A program made the position numbers and the translations under genes. 64,000 bases of DNA from Oscillibacter valericigenes (GTDB taxonomy: Bacteria > Bacillota > Clostridia > Oscillospirales > Oscillospiraceae): the NCBI RefSeq assembly GCF_021531435.1, contig NZ_JAFBIS010000001.1:1-64000 (forward strand), given 5' to 3'. This document shows positions 1 to 8,342 of this stretch, piece by piece; positions within the stretch are counted from its first letter, which is position 1; every line of letters starts with the position of its first letter. The notes below the pieces were generated by a model. It made no database searches, had not been told where the DNA came from, and saw only the letters and a program-made list of their open reading frames with translations.

Positions 1-86
1 CTGACAGCATTGTATCACGGGCATCTCAAAGCCTGCTGATATCTGAATTATTAACTTTAAAACTTATTATACGAGGAGGCGGTCCC

Positions 87-845
87 ATGAAAACCGCAAT
101 CGTCACCGGCGCGTCCTCCGGCCTGGGCCGGGAATTTGTCCGTCAGATCTCGGACGTGTTCCCCGAGGTGGAGTGCTATTGGCTCATTGCCCGCCGGACG
201 GACCGGCTGGAGGAGCTGGCGGCTACCCTGCCGGATAAGGCCGTGGAGTGCCTGGCCCTGGACCTGTGCGATCCCATGAGCTTCATGGCGTATCAGGAAA
301 AGCTGCGGCAGGAGGAGCCGGAGGTCATCCTGCTGGTGAACAACGCCGGCTGCGGCTATTTGGGCAACATCGGGGAGATGGAGACCTCCACCCAGACCCG
401 GATGATCGACCTGAACCTGCGGGCCCTGACCGCCATCACGAATATGACGGTGCCCTTCATGGCCCCCGGCGGCTGCGTGCTGAACGTGTCCTCCATCGCC
501 TCCTTCTGCCCCAATCCACGGATGACGGTGTACTCCGCATCCAAGGCGTATGTGTCCTCTTTCACCGTGGGGTTGGCGGAGGAACTGCGGCCCAAGGGCC
601 TCACCGCTACGGCGGTGTGCCCCGGCCCCATGCAGACGGAGTTTTTGGACATCGGCGGCATCACCGGCAATTCCAAGACCTTCTCCACGCTGCCCTATTG
701 CGACCAGGTGCGGGTGGCGGGCGGCGCCCTCCGGGCGGCCCGGGCGGGCCGGACCATCTACACGCCCCGGCTGTTCTATAAGTTCTACCGCGTCCTCGCC
801 AAGGTGACGCCGGTGAAGCTGATGGTCAAACTGGCAAAAACCTGA
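87..845 (+). CDS. SDR-family NAD(P)-dependent oxidoreductase
   Basis: A 252-residue classical short-chain dehydrogenase/reductase. The Rossmann dinucleotide motif TGASSGLG lies at residues 7-14, the structural NNAG motif near residue 86, and the catalytic Ser and Tyr-x-x-x-Lys are visible in NVSSIAS and YSASK around residues 136-155. Length is typical for the family. The ATG is preceded by a strong GAGGAGG ribosome site. The C-terminus is basic and may be membrane-associated, as in the DltE/YqjQ-like branch, but the substrate cannot be read from the sequence. It stands alone, followed by palindromic DNA and the tmRNA gene. Confidence 0.9.
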   Translation: MKTAIVTGASSGLGREFVRQISDVFPEVECYWLIARRTDRLEELAATLPDKAVECLALDLCDPMSFMAYQEKLRQEEPEVILLVNNAGCGYLGNIGEMETSTQTRMIDLNLRALTAITNMTVPFMAPGGCVLNVSSIASFCPNPRMTVYSASKAYVSSFTVGLAEELRPKGLTATAVCPGPMQTEFLDIGGITGNSKTFSTLPYCDQVRVAGGALRAARAGRTIYTPRLFYKFYRVLAKVTPVKLMVKLAKT

Positions 846-855
846 AAATGAAAAA

Positions 856-908
856 TGTCACGAAATCGTAACACATTTCGCCATAGAAATGTGTTACGAT
901 ACGTGACA
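856..908. repeat. Long imperfect palindrome downstream of the SDR gene
   Basis: Arms at 856-879 and 886-908 pair over about 22 bp with one 2-nt internal mismatch and a 6-nt loop. It starts 11 nt after the SDR stop codon. No T-run follows on the plus strand, so it is not a textbook intrinsic terminator, although it could still end or stabilise the transcript. Confidence 0.7.
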
Positions 909-945
909 GCGATCCCAATTCCAAAACCCAAAACGTATCCCTAAA

Positions 946-1037
946 CCAAATCAGAAACCAGCGTAGCACCCGCAAGGGGTACGCCGCATCCGTAAAGCGG
1001 CAAAGCCGCCAACGGCTACGCAGCGTTTCTGATTTGG
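946..1037. repeat. 92-bp inverted-repeat element
   Basis: Perfect 13-bp outer arms (CCAAATCAGAAAC at 946-958 and its complement at 1025-1037) enclose a second 7-bp pair (961-967 with 1015-1021). The GC-rich centre contains further short stems. It has the look of a REP/MITE-like palindromic unit between the SDR gene and ssrA. No protein is encoded. Confidence 0.65.
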
Positions 1038-1114
1038 AGAGGAGGGGCAACGGAACGGTGCGAACTCTCGCCGCAAGGCGGGAGTGAGTGTAGTGAAGTT
1101 TGCCCCGACGACGA

Positions 1115-1462
1115 GGGGGTGTACCGGTTTCGACGGGGGTATGGAGGCGGGACAAGCGGGCGGCGGCGCCTGACCGCCATAAAACGGGCAATTTATAAAT
1201 TAAATAACAACAACACTGTTGCTATTGCTGCCTAATTAAAGGCGGCCGTCTGAACCGGAGAGGCCACAGGCCGGGGAAGGCGTCGTTGATGTGGCGTCCG
1301 TGAGGCGGGAAAGAGTTGACCCGCCCACGCATCATGACTCTACCAAACCGCAAAGTCTGTCAGGTGTCTTTGCGGGGCGGGAATTTTGAAACCTGACTGC
1401 GCCCGGAGAAAGTCCCGTTAAAGTGCTTTCGGACGGGGGTTCAATTCCCCCCACCTCCACCA
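1115..1462 (+). ncRNA. ssrA: tmRNA (transfer-messenger RNA)
   Basis: The 5' end GGGGGTG (1115-1121) pairs with CACCTCC (1452-1458) to form the acceptor stem, followed by discriminator A and an encoded CCA ending at 1462. The T-arm GTTCAATTCC is just upstream of the 3' end, and the tRNA-like 5' part contains GGTTTCGAC. The mRNA-like part has an open frame starting at a GCA resume codon (1188) that gives AIYKLNNNNTVAIAA, then TAA at 1233-1235. The AA ending is the usual ClpXP degradation signal. The tag reading is my inference from frame and ending; the gene itself is certain. It rescues stalled ribosomes together with SmpB. Confidence 0.95.
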
Positions 1463-1467
1463 TTTGG

Positions 1468-1523
1468 AATGCCTACAGTATTTTATACAATCTTTTTTGG
1501 ACTGTATAAAAACTGTAGGCATT
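1468..1523 (+). terminator. Long hairpin after ssrA
   Basis: Arms 1468-1490 and 1502-1523 pair over about 21 bp with one bulged A and a T-rich loop, followed by TTGTTT. It begins 6 nt after the tmRNA CCA end. It can serve as the ssrA terminator, but because the transposase remnant starts 5 nt further on it could also be the terminal structure of that insertion sequence. Confidence 0.6.
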
Positions 1524-1527
1524 TTGT

Positions 1528-2106
1528 TTATTCTTCGGAATTATTTTCGGATTTTACTTGAACTGTGCTTTCGGCTTCGAAAAGCGCCTCATAGTATTCA
1601 GCCTCGGCCTGGTTGGGGGTCAGAGATCCAAGCCTTTGATGGGGACGATAATCGTTATAAAACTCAATGTACTTGGCCACAGCGTCTTGGAACTCGTCTT
1701 CTGTTTTATAAAAGTTGCGACGGAAATCTTCTTTTTTGATTGAAGCGAAAAAAGATTCGGCAACAGCATTGTCATGAGGGGAACCAGGAGCCGAAAATGA
1801 CTGAATCACACCGAGCTTTTTGAGAAGCTGCCGGAATTCAAAAGAGGTATATTGTGTTCCTTGGTCGCTGTGAAAAGTAAGGTTTTCCGGGGCACCTCTA
1901 GTGTGAAAGGCATCCAGAAAAGCTTGTTTAACAAGAGCAGTATCAATATGTTCTGAAATGCGATATGATACGACCTTTCTGGAATAGAGATCTATGACGA
2001 CACAGAGATATAAGAAATCATGACCTACGCGGGCATATGTAATATCGCTCACCCAAGTTAAATTAGGAGCAGCGGATAGGAACTTTCTTTTTAGCTTGTT
2101 ATCATC
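1528..2106 (-). pseudogene. IS3-family transposase OrfB, C-terminal remnant
   Basis: About 190 codons of the DDE integrase core are left. The three acidic residues are in WVSDITY, FHSDQGTQYTS and NAVAESFFASIKKE, so the catalytic half is readable and ends normally at 1528. The N-terminal half of OrfB and all of OrfA are missing: at about 2107 the frame runs into a different gene (DUF2268) on the opposite strand. The continuing open frame up to 2577 on this strand is only the antisense of that gene. The element is therefore a truncated, immobile relic inserted just behind ssrA. Confidence 0.85.
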
Positions 2107-2580
2107 GGTTCCATTGTACCCAATGAGCGGTCGCTTTCCCTGCTGCCGGTGGCACTGGCCCACGAAACCAATCACAATGTCCGCTGGCAGTTCATGCAGT
2201 GGAGCAACCAGATCACACTGGCGGATATGATCGTGTCGGAAGGTCTGGCGGAAACCTTTGCCGCAACCATGTTCGGTGAAGACAAGGTGGGCAAGTGGGT
2301 CAGAGAGACGACACCGGAGACGCTGCGGGAAACCGTCAAACCCCTCATCCGGGCAAATTTGATGACAAGCGATTTTCAGGAACTTTCTTCCTATCTTTAT
2401 GGCGACGAGATCATGGCTCTGCGGGGAGGTCAGCCCATTGGGATGCCCTATTGCGGCGGCTACGCCTGCGGATATGCGCTGATCGGACATTACCTGAAGA
2501 AAACGGGTGCATCGATCTATGAGGCGACCATCACGCCAACGGTCGAAATTTTGAAACAGACGGAGGACTTCTGGCAATGA
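2107..2580 (+). pseudogene. DUF2268-type putative zinc metalloprotease, N-terminus lost
   Basis: The remaining roughly 150 codons carry a HExxH motif (AHETNHNVR, near 2158-2184) and the conserved tail of DUF2268 proteins. In-frame similarity-type sequence extends upstream of the first GTG (2149) to about 2119, where it is cut by the IS3 remnant, so the start and N-terminal half are gone. The last codons overlap the start of the MerR gene (ATGA, 2577-2580), showing that the two were translationally coupled. DUF2268 genes paired with a MerR regulator are common in clostridia (recalled from family knowledge). A short product from GTG 2149 is possible but unlikely to fold. Confidence 0.75.
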
Positions 2581-3305
2581 AGATCAGCGACGTGGCAAAG
2601 CTGACCGGCGTGACCGTCCGCACGCTGCATTACTATGACGAGATCGGTCTGCTGAAGCCGAGCGAAGTCACAGAGGCGGGCTACCGGGTCTATAACGACA
2701 CGGATCTGGAGGTTCTGCAGCAGATTTTATTTTTCCGGGAGCTTGACTTCCCATTGGAAGATATCAGAAACATCATGCAGAATCCCGCCTATGAGAAAGA
2801 AAGGGCTTTGCGAAAGCAGAAAGAACTCCTCCTGCAAAAGCGCAGCAGGCTCGACAGCTTGATTTCTCTTGTGGACAAGACCTTGAAAGGAGAACAGGAC
2901 ATGAGTTTCCGGCAATTTGATACCACAAAGATAGAAGAAATGAAAAAGCAATACGCCGAAGAAGCGAAGCAGCGCTGGGGCGATACGGCTGCCTACGCTG
3001 AGTATGAAAAAAAGTCAGCCGGTTACAGCGACGCACAGCAAAACATGCTGGACGGTGAGGGCGCCATGATCCTGAGTGAGTTTGGCAGGGATCGTTTCCT
3101 TGCCCCGGACAGTGCAGAGACACAGGCGCTTGTGAAAAAGTGGCAGGCATATATCACGTCCCATTACTACACCTGCACGAAAGAGATCCTCTCCTGCCTC
3201 GGCCAAATGTATGTGGGCGATGAGCGCTTCACGCAGCACATTGACCAATACGGCGCAGGCACGGCAGCATTCATGGCGGCGGCGATCGAGATCTATACGC
3301 GCTGA
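2577..3305 (+). CDS. MerR-family regulator with TipAS ligand-binding domain
   Basis: 242 residues: an N-terminal MerR winged helix (KISDVAKLTGVTVRTLHYYDEIGLL), a dimerisation coiled coil around residues 70-110, and a C-terminal TipAS/antibiotic-recognition helical domain (about 115-242) containing the usual GD.RFT-like segment near the end. Such proteins activate promoters with long spacers on binding a hydrophobic drug or peptide. Start ATG overlaps the stop of the truncated DUF2268 gene by 4 nt. With its partner and native promoter region disrupted by the insertion, this copy may be poorly expressed. Confidence 0.88.
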   Translation: MKISDVAKLTGVTVRTLHYYDEIGLLKPSEVTEAGYRVYNDTDLEVLQQILFFRELDFPLEDIRNIMQNPAYEKERALRKQKELLLQKRSRLDSLISLVDKTLKGEQDMSFRQFDTTKIEEMKKQYAEEAKQRWGDTAAYAEYEKKSAGYSDAQQNMLDGEGAMILSEFGRDRFLAPDSAETQALVKKWQAYITSHYYTCTKEILSCLGQMYVGDERFTQHIDQYGAGTAAFMAAAIEIYTR

Positions 3306-3436
3306 ATCGATCTGAATGCATTCCCCCTCAAGATGATGGCAACAAGCATGACCGTAAAACAACAATATGGACGCTTGGCAGCGCAGCCGATCCATTCTGT
3401 GACAGAACGGTGCACAGAAGATCGGATGCAACAGTT
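3306..3436. other. Non-coding gap behind the MerR gene
   Basis: About 130 bp between the MerR stop and the second transposase relic. I see no open frame with a ribosome site, no hairpin with a T-run and no RNA motif here. Confidence 0.5.
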
Positions 3437-3640
3437 TCAGGTATGTATCATGAAGGATCTTCTTTTTGATGGTTGCGGAGAATGACGCGGCGACGGCATT
3501 GTCATAAAGCGAATCTGGTGCGGAAAACGACTGTGCAATACCGTGTTGGGCGGCACGGCGAGAAAAAGCACGCCGCAGATCATCCCTGCCGTGATGGACA
3601 ACGTTACCTGAGAGGACGCCGTCATGCAGGATGAGACCTT
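3437..3640 (-). pseudogene. Second, degraded IS3-family transposase fragment
   Basis: One minus-strand frame reads GIAQSFSAPDSLYDNAVAAS followed by FSATIKK, which aligns directly with GVIQSFSAPGSPHDNAVAES and FFASIKK of the transposase remnant at 1528. The catalytic Glu is replaced by Ala (AVAAS for AVAES) and the frame is broken on both sides. The upstream part (to about 3640) still shows a LILH...LRRAF-like stretch in the position of the second Asp block. Same orientation as the first remnant, so the DUF2268/MerR pair is bracketed by two related relics. Confidence 0.65.
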
Positions 3641-3674
3641 GGGCTCCTTCCTGTCTGTGCGCTCTTGCAAGATA

Positions 3675-3713
3675 AAAGCTGCATTTCAGCTGTCAGCTGA
3701 AATGCAGCTTTTT
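3675..3713. terminator. Bidirectional intrinsic terminator below the glycine cleavage operon
   Basis: Perfect 17-bp arms (3675-3691 and 3695-3711) with a 3-nt loop, flanked by A-run and T-run. On the minus strand it follows the lpdA stop (3759) by about 45 nt, so it ends the gcv operon. Confidence 0.85.
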
Positions 3714-3758
3714 GACGCGGTAACGTGCAATAAAAGGTACGCGGGCAGGGAAAGAGGC

Positions 3759-5144
3759 TTAATTTCCCAGCTTCTTTACCAGATCTTCCAGCGCCTCCGT
3801 CATGGCCTCCTCAAAGGTGGGGTGGGGACGCATGGCCAGCAGGAGCTGTTCGGCTGTCAGGTGGTTTGCCATGGCTTGGCTGATTTGACTGATCATGTCG
3901 GTGCTGTGTTCGCACATGAGCTGTGCGCCGATGATCTCATGGGTGTCGGCGTTGGCGACCACCTTCATAAAGCTGCGCCCGGTATCGGCGATCAGCGTCC
4001 TGGCATTGCCGAACATGACGCATTTACCGACTTTCGCGGGGACTCCGGCTTCCTTGGCCTCGGCCTCCGTCATGCCTACCACGGCGATCTCGGGGCGGCA
4101 GTAGATGCAGCTGGGCACGATGTCCATATTCACGGAATTCGTCTCCCCGCACAGCATCTCTACACAGGCTACGCCCTGAGCGGAGGCGACGTGGGCCAGC
4201 TGAATACGGGAGGATACATCTCCGATGGCATAGATACCGGGAATGCTGGTCTGGTAAGCGTCGTCCACCCGGATAGCCCGGCCGTTCATCTCCGGCTGAA
4301 GGTCGCCGGGGAACAGACCATCCAGATAAGGACGGCGGCCGATGGCGCACAGCACAGCCTCGCCGGACGCGGCGCCGGGGGTATCCTTGGCCAGGAAATA
4401 GACCGTCAGGCCGTCGCCTCCCTGCTCCACGTTCTGCACCATAGCGCCGGTGATGATCTTCACGCCCTGCTTTTTCAGCGTCTGGGCCAGGTTCTGACCC
4501 AGCTCCCGGTCCATGGTGGGCAGCAGGCGGTCCATGCCCTCCACAATGGTGACCTCGCAGCCCAGGTCGGCGTAGAAAGTGGCAAACTCCACGCCGATGA
4601 CACCGCCGCCGATGATAACAATGGAGCGGTACAGGGTATCTGTGCCCTCCAGAAGCTCATCGGAGGTCATGACACCGGGCAGGTCCAGGCCGGGAATGGG
4701 AGGACGGGCGGGGGCGGAGCCGGTGGCCACCAGAATGTTGTCGGCGGTGTAAACGGTCTCTCCGCCGTCGGCGGTCACATGGACGGTGCCTGGCTCGGTG
4801 ATAGAGGCCCTGCCCCGGAGCAACTCCACCTTGGCGCCCTTGAACAGGCTCTCAATGCCGCTGCTGAGCTTTTGGGAGATCTGCCGCTTATAATTGAAAA
4901 TTTCGGCAAGGTCCGCCCTGGCGCCGTCGATATGGATGCCGGCGTGGGCCCCGGAGCAGGCGTCCCGGTAGAGCTGCGATGCGTGGAGAAGGGTCTTCGT
5001 GGGAACGCAGCCCCGGTTGAGGCAGGTTCCGCCTGCTTCGCGGCTTTCCACGACAGCGGTGCGCAGCCCTAGCTTGGCGGCCCGGAGGGCCGCCATGTAT
5101 CCGCCGGGACCGGCGCCGATGACGATCAGCTGATAATCACGCAT
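3759..5144 (-). CDS. lpdA: Dihydrolipoyl dehydrogenase (L-protein of glycine cleavage)
   Basis: 461 residues. FAD-binding GAGPGGYMAALRAAKLG at the N-terminus, redox-active disulfide GGTCLNRGCVPTK (residues about 35-47), NAD-binding GGGVIGVEFA near 180, second FAD motif AIGDV near 310, and the C-terminal His-Glu dyad in HPTFEEA (about 440). It re-oxidises dihydrolipoyl-GcvH with NAD+. The start is set at 5144 (MRDYQLIV) because GGAGGT precedes it; an upstream in-frame ATG at 5180 lies inside gcvPB and lacks a site. Only 20 nt separate it from gcvPB, so it is the last gene of the operon. Confidence 0.96.
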   Translation of the reverse strand: MRDYQLIVIGAGPGGYMAALRAAKLGLRTAVVESREAGGTCLNRGCVPTKTLLHASQLYRDACSGAHAGIHIDGARADLAEIFNYKRQISQKLSSGIESLFKGAKVELLRGRASITEPGTVHVTADGGETVYTADNILVATGSAPARPPIPGLDLPGVMTSDELLEGTDTLYRSIVIIGGGVIGVEFATFYADLGCEVTIVEGMDRLLPTMDRELGQNLAQTLKKQGVKIITGAMVQNVEQGGDGLTVYFLAKDTPGAASGEAVLCAIGRRPYLDGLFPGDLQPEMNGRAIRVDDAYQTSIPGIYAIGDVSSRIQLAHVASAQGVACVEMLCGETNSVNMDIVPSCIYCRPEIAVVGMTEAEAKEAGVPAKVGKCVMFGNARTLIADTGRSFMKVVANADTHEIIGAQLMCEHSTDMISQISQAMANHLTAEQLLLAMRPHPTFEEAMTEALEDLVKKLGN

Positions 5145-5164
5145 AACTACCTCCGTGGGCCGGG

Positions 5165-6568
5165 TCAGCTCTTCTGCCACCGCAGTACCGGATTCCGGGC
5201 GGCCCGGACCTCGTCGGGACGGCCGATCTGGGCGTTGTGGGGGGCGTTGTGCATGAACTCCGGGTCCTTGTGGGCCAGCTCATAGAGCTGACGGAACACC
5301 TCCGCCGCCCAGTCCAGCGTTTCCCGGCTCTCGGTCTCCGTGGGCTCCAGCATCAGCGCCTCATGGACGATCAGCGGGAAGTACATCGTAGGCGGATGCA
5401 TGCCGTAGTCAATGAGGGACTTGGCCACATCCAGGGCGGATACCCCGGTCTCCTTCTTGAACCCGCTGAGGTCCAGCACGAACTCGTGCATGCAGATGCG
5501 GTCGAAAGCGGGCTCGAAGGTGCCCTGGATCTTTCGCATCAGATAGTTGGCGTTCAGCACCGCGTTCCGGGCGGCCTCGGGGATGCCCTCCCGGCCCAGG
5601 GTCATGATGTAAGTCAGGGCCTTCACCACCACCAGGAAGTTGCCGGCAAAGCCGCGGACCTGCAGGCGGCCGGGGCCGTCCATCAGGGCGGATTTCGGCA
5701 GATACTCGGCGAGGAACGCCTTGCAGCCCACGGCGCCCGCGCCGGGACCGCCGCCGCCGTGAGGCGTGGCGAAGGTCTTGTGCAGGTTCATGTGGATGCA
5801 GTCGAAGCCCATGTCGCCGGGGCGGACCACGCCCATGACGGCGTTCAGGTTGGCACCGTCGTAGTAGCACAGGCCGCCGGCCTCGTGCACCAGGCGGGTG
5901 ATCTCCAGGATGTTTTCATCAAAGATACCGACGGTATTGGGGTTGGTCAGCATCAGGCCCGCGGTATCATCGCCCAGAGCGGCCTTCAAAGCCTCCAGGT
6001 CCACGCAGCCGTTGGGGGCGGAGGCGATGTTCACCACCTCGAAGCCGCACATGGCGGCGGTGGCGGGGTTGGTGCCGTGGGCGGAGTCGGGGACGATGAT
6101 CTTGGTGCGCTTCTTGTCGCCCCGGGCGTCATGGTACTGCTTGATGAGCAGCACACCGGTGAATTCGCCGTGGGCGCCGGCGGCGGGCTGGAAGGTCATG
6201 TCGTCCATGCCGCTGACTTCGCACAAATAGCGCTTGGCGGTGTCCAGCACCTCCCGGCAGCCCTCAGTGGCGTCGGCGGGGGCCAGGGGATGGATCTGGG
6301 TGAAGCCGGGCAGCGCCGCCATCTCCTCGTCGATGCGGGGGTTGTACTTCATGGTGCAGGAGCCCAGGGGATAGAAACCGCAGTTGACGCCGTGGACATG
6401 CTGGTTCAGTTCGGTGTAGTGGCGGGAGATGTCGGTCTCGCTCATCTCCGGCAGCTGGGGCATCGTCTCGCGCTCCAGCCCGGCGGGCATGGCGACCAGG
6501 TCCACGTCGCAGGGCGGCAGCAGGCTCATGCCGCGGCCCGGTACGCTTTTCTCAAAAATCAATTTCAT
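5165..6568 (-). CDS. gcvPB: Glycine dehydrogenase (decarboxylating) subunit 2
   Basis: 467 residues, start MKLIFEKS. This is the PLP-carrying half of the split P-protein; the PLP lysine is in HMNLHKTFATPHGGGGPG (around residue 265). GSCTMKYNP near residue 65 and DSAHGTNPA near 165 are family landmarks. It decarboxylates glycine and passes the aminomethyl group to GcvH. The ATG overlaps the gcvPA stop by 4 nt (ATGA at 6565-6568), with GGAGGTG upstream, so the two subunits are translationally coupled. An upstream in-frame ATG at 6643 is inside gcvPA and is not used. Confidence 0.97.
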   Translation of the reverse strand: MKLIFEKSVPGRGMSLLPPCDVDLVAMPAGLERETMPQLPEMSETDISRHYTELNQHVHGVNCGFYPLGSCTMKYNPRIDEEMAALPGFTQIHPLAPADATEGCREVLDTAKRYLCEVSGMDDMTFQPAAGAHGEFTGVLLIKQYHDARGDKKRTKIIVPDSAHGTNPATAAMCGFEVVNIASAPNGCVDLEALKAALGDDTAGLMLTNPNTVGIFDENILEITRLVHEAGGLCYYDGANLNAVMGVVRPGDMGFDCIHMNLHKTFATPHGGGGPGAGAVGCKAFLAEYLPKSALMDGPGRLQVRGFAGNFLVVVKALTYIMTLGREGIPEAARNAVLNANYLMRKIQGTFEPAFDRICMHEFVLDLSGFKKETGVSALDVAKSLIDYGMHPPTMYFPLIVHEALMLEPTETESRETLDWAAEVFRQLYELAHKDPEFMHNAPHNAQIGRPDEVRAARNPVLRWQKS

Positions 6569-7881
6569 CCCGCGCACACCTCCTTCACGATGGCGGCGGC
6601 CCGGTCCAGGGCCTCCCTGGAGGCCTTCTCCGTGGCGCACCACAGCACGCCGCCCTCCACAGGCAGACCGCCCAGGATACCGGCCTCCTCCAGCGCCTTT
6701 AGCGCTTCGTCAGCCTTGGGCATCTCCACCACGAACTCGTCAAAATATTCGCCCGGATATTTCAGGGCTATCCCGGGGATGGCGCACAGCGCGTCGGCCA
6801 GATAGTGGGCCTTTGCCATGGACTGGCGGGCGGCGTCGGCCATGCCCTGGGGACCCATGGTGGCCATGTACAGGCCTGCGGTCAGGGCGCAGAGGGCCTC
6901 GTTGGAGCAGATGTTGCTGCTGGCCTTCTCCCGGCGGATATGCTGTTCCCGGGCCTGGAGGGACAGGACGTAGGCGCGCTCGCCCTTGCTGTCCACCGTC
7001 TCGCCCACGATACGGCCGGGCAGCTTGCGCATGTGCTTGGTGGTAGTGACCATGAAGCCCAGGTAAGGGCCGCCGTAGCCGATGGGCATACCGAGAGGCT
7101 GACCCTCGCCCACCGCCACATCGGCGCCGCAGTCCCGGGGCGTCTTCATAATGGCAAGGGCGATGGGGTTGCAGCCCATGACGTACATGGCACCGGCAGC
7201 GTGGACCGCTTCGCCCAGAGCCTCCGCGTCCTCAAAGAGACCGTTGAAGTTGGGCTGCTGGACGTAGAAGGAGGCCACATCAGGGGTCAGCATCTCCTTC
7301 AGGGCGTCCAGGTCCGTTTTGCCGTCCTTTGCAGGAACGATGCGCAGTTCCTCTCCGGCACCGTAGCAGTAGGTGCGGATGGTGTTGATGACGTCGGGAT
7401 GGGCGGCGGCGGAGACCAGCGTCACCTTCCGCTTCCGGTCCCGGCACATGGCGGCAGCCTCGGCGGCGGCGGTGGCGCCGTCGTAGACGGAGGCGTTGGA
7501 CACGTCCATGCCGGTCAGCTCGCAGATCATGGTCTGGTATTCAAAGATGGACTGGAGGATGCCCTGGCTCATTTCCGCCTGGTAAGGGGTATAGGCCGTC
7601 AGGAACTCCTCCTTCGCGGGGATGTACTTGACGATGCTGGGGATATAGTGGTCGTAGGCCCCGGCGCCCCGCAGGATGGTGGAGAACACCTTGTTCTTCG
7701 CGGCCATGGCGGACACGGCGCGGCTGACCTCCAGCTCGCTCATTCCGGCGGGCACATCCAGCGGATGGTCCAGGTACATGCTCTCGGGCACATCGCGGTA
7801 CAGCTCCCGGTAGTCGCTGAGCCCGATGGCTTTCAGCATTTCCTGCCGCTCCGCCGGAGTGGAGGGCACATAGCTTCCCAT
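6565..7881 (-). CDS. gcvPA: Glycine dehydrogenase (decarboxylating) subunit 1
   Basis: 438 residues, the N-terminal, non-PLP half of the two-subunit P-protein found in Firmicutes. Conserved stretches include YTPYQAEMSQGILQSIFEYQ and NASVYDGATAAAEA (residues about 110-150) and GCNPIALA and EGQPLGMPIGYGGPYLG (about 230-270). It forms the P-protein with GcvPB and needs lipoyl-GcvH as acceptor. It starts one base after the gcvH stop (TGA-T-ATG), and its stop overlaps gcvPB. Confidence 0.97.
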   Translation of the reverse strand: MGSYVPSTPAERQEMLKAIGLSDYRELYRDVPESMYLDHPLDVPAGMSELEVSRAVSAMAAKNKVFSTILRGAGAYDHYIPSIVKYIPAKEEFLTAYTPYQAEMSQGILQSIFEYQTMICELTGMDVSNASVYDGATAAAEAAAMCRDRKRKVTLVSAAAHPDVINTIRTYCYGAGEELRIVPAKDGKTDLDALKEMLTPDVASFYVQQPNFNGLFEDAEALGEAVHAAGAMYVMGCNPIALAIMKTPRDCGADVAVGEGQPLGMPIGYGGPYLGFMVTTTKHMRKLPGRIVGETVDSKGERAYVLSLQAREQHIRREKASSNICSNEALCALTAGLYMATMGPQGMADAARQSMAKAHYLADALCAIPGIALKYPGEYFDEFVVEMPKADEALKALEEAGILGGLPVEGGVLWCATEKASREALDRAAAIVKEVCAG

Positions 7882-7882
7882 A

Positions 7883-8260
7883 TCAGCCCTCCTCAGCGCA
7901 GAGCGCCTCGTAAGCGGCGGCGTCCAGCAGGTCCTCCTGTCCGGTAATGTTCTCCACCTTGATGATCCAGGCGCCGTAGGGGTCGCTGTTCAGGTTCTCG
8001 GGGGCGTCGGCCAGGTCCTCGTTGACCGCGCAGATCACGCCGGTGACGGGGCTGATGATGTCGGAGACCGCCTTGACGGACTCTACATCGCCGAAGGCCT
8101 CGCCGGCGGTGACGCTGTCGCCCTCGCCGGGCAGGTTGATGAACACCACATCGCCCAGGGCGTCCTGCGCGAAATCAGAAATGCCGATGACTGCCACATC
8201 GCCATCCATCTTGACCCACTCGTGGGACTTGGAATACTTCAGTTCAGCGGGAAAGTTCAT
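7883..8260 (-). CDS. gcvH: Glycine cleavage system H protein (lipoyl carrier)
   Basis: 125 residues. The lipoylated lysine is in GDVESVKAVSD (about residue 63), inside a hammerhead lipoyl domain; SHEWVK at the N-terminus is the classic H-protein signature. It shuttles the aminomethyl arm between P-, T- and L-proteins. AGGTATCATTATG supplies the ribosome site. It lies 82 nt after the GcvT-GlyA gene and is packed against gcvPA. Confidence 0.97.
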   Translation of the reverse strand: MNFPAELKYSKSHEWVKMDGDVAVIGISDFAQDALGDVVFINLPGEGDSVTAGEAFGDVESVKAVSDIISPVTGVICAVNEDLADAPENLNSDPYGAWIIKVENITGQEDLLDAAAYEALCAEEG

Positions 8261-8342
8261 AATGATACCTCCAAAAAATTCAGATTCTGTGTGTTATGTT
8301 CCCCGGAGCGGCGGAGACCGCCACCCCGGTCATGGATGACTG

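Noticed and set aside
2130..2577. Extension of the IS3 transposase frame upstream to 2577
   Set aside because: The sequence there is the reverse complement of the DUF2268 gene; transposase similarity ends near 2107.
3624..5072. Long plus-strand open frame opposite lpdA
   Set aside because: Composition typical of an antisense frame; it crosses the terminator and lpdA has unmistakable family motifs.
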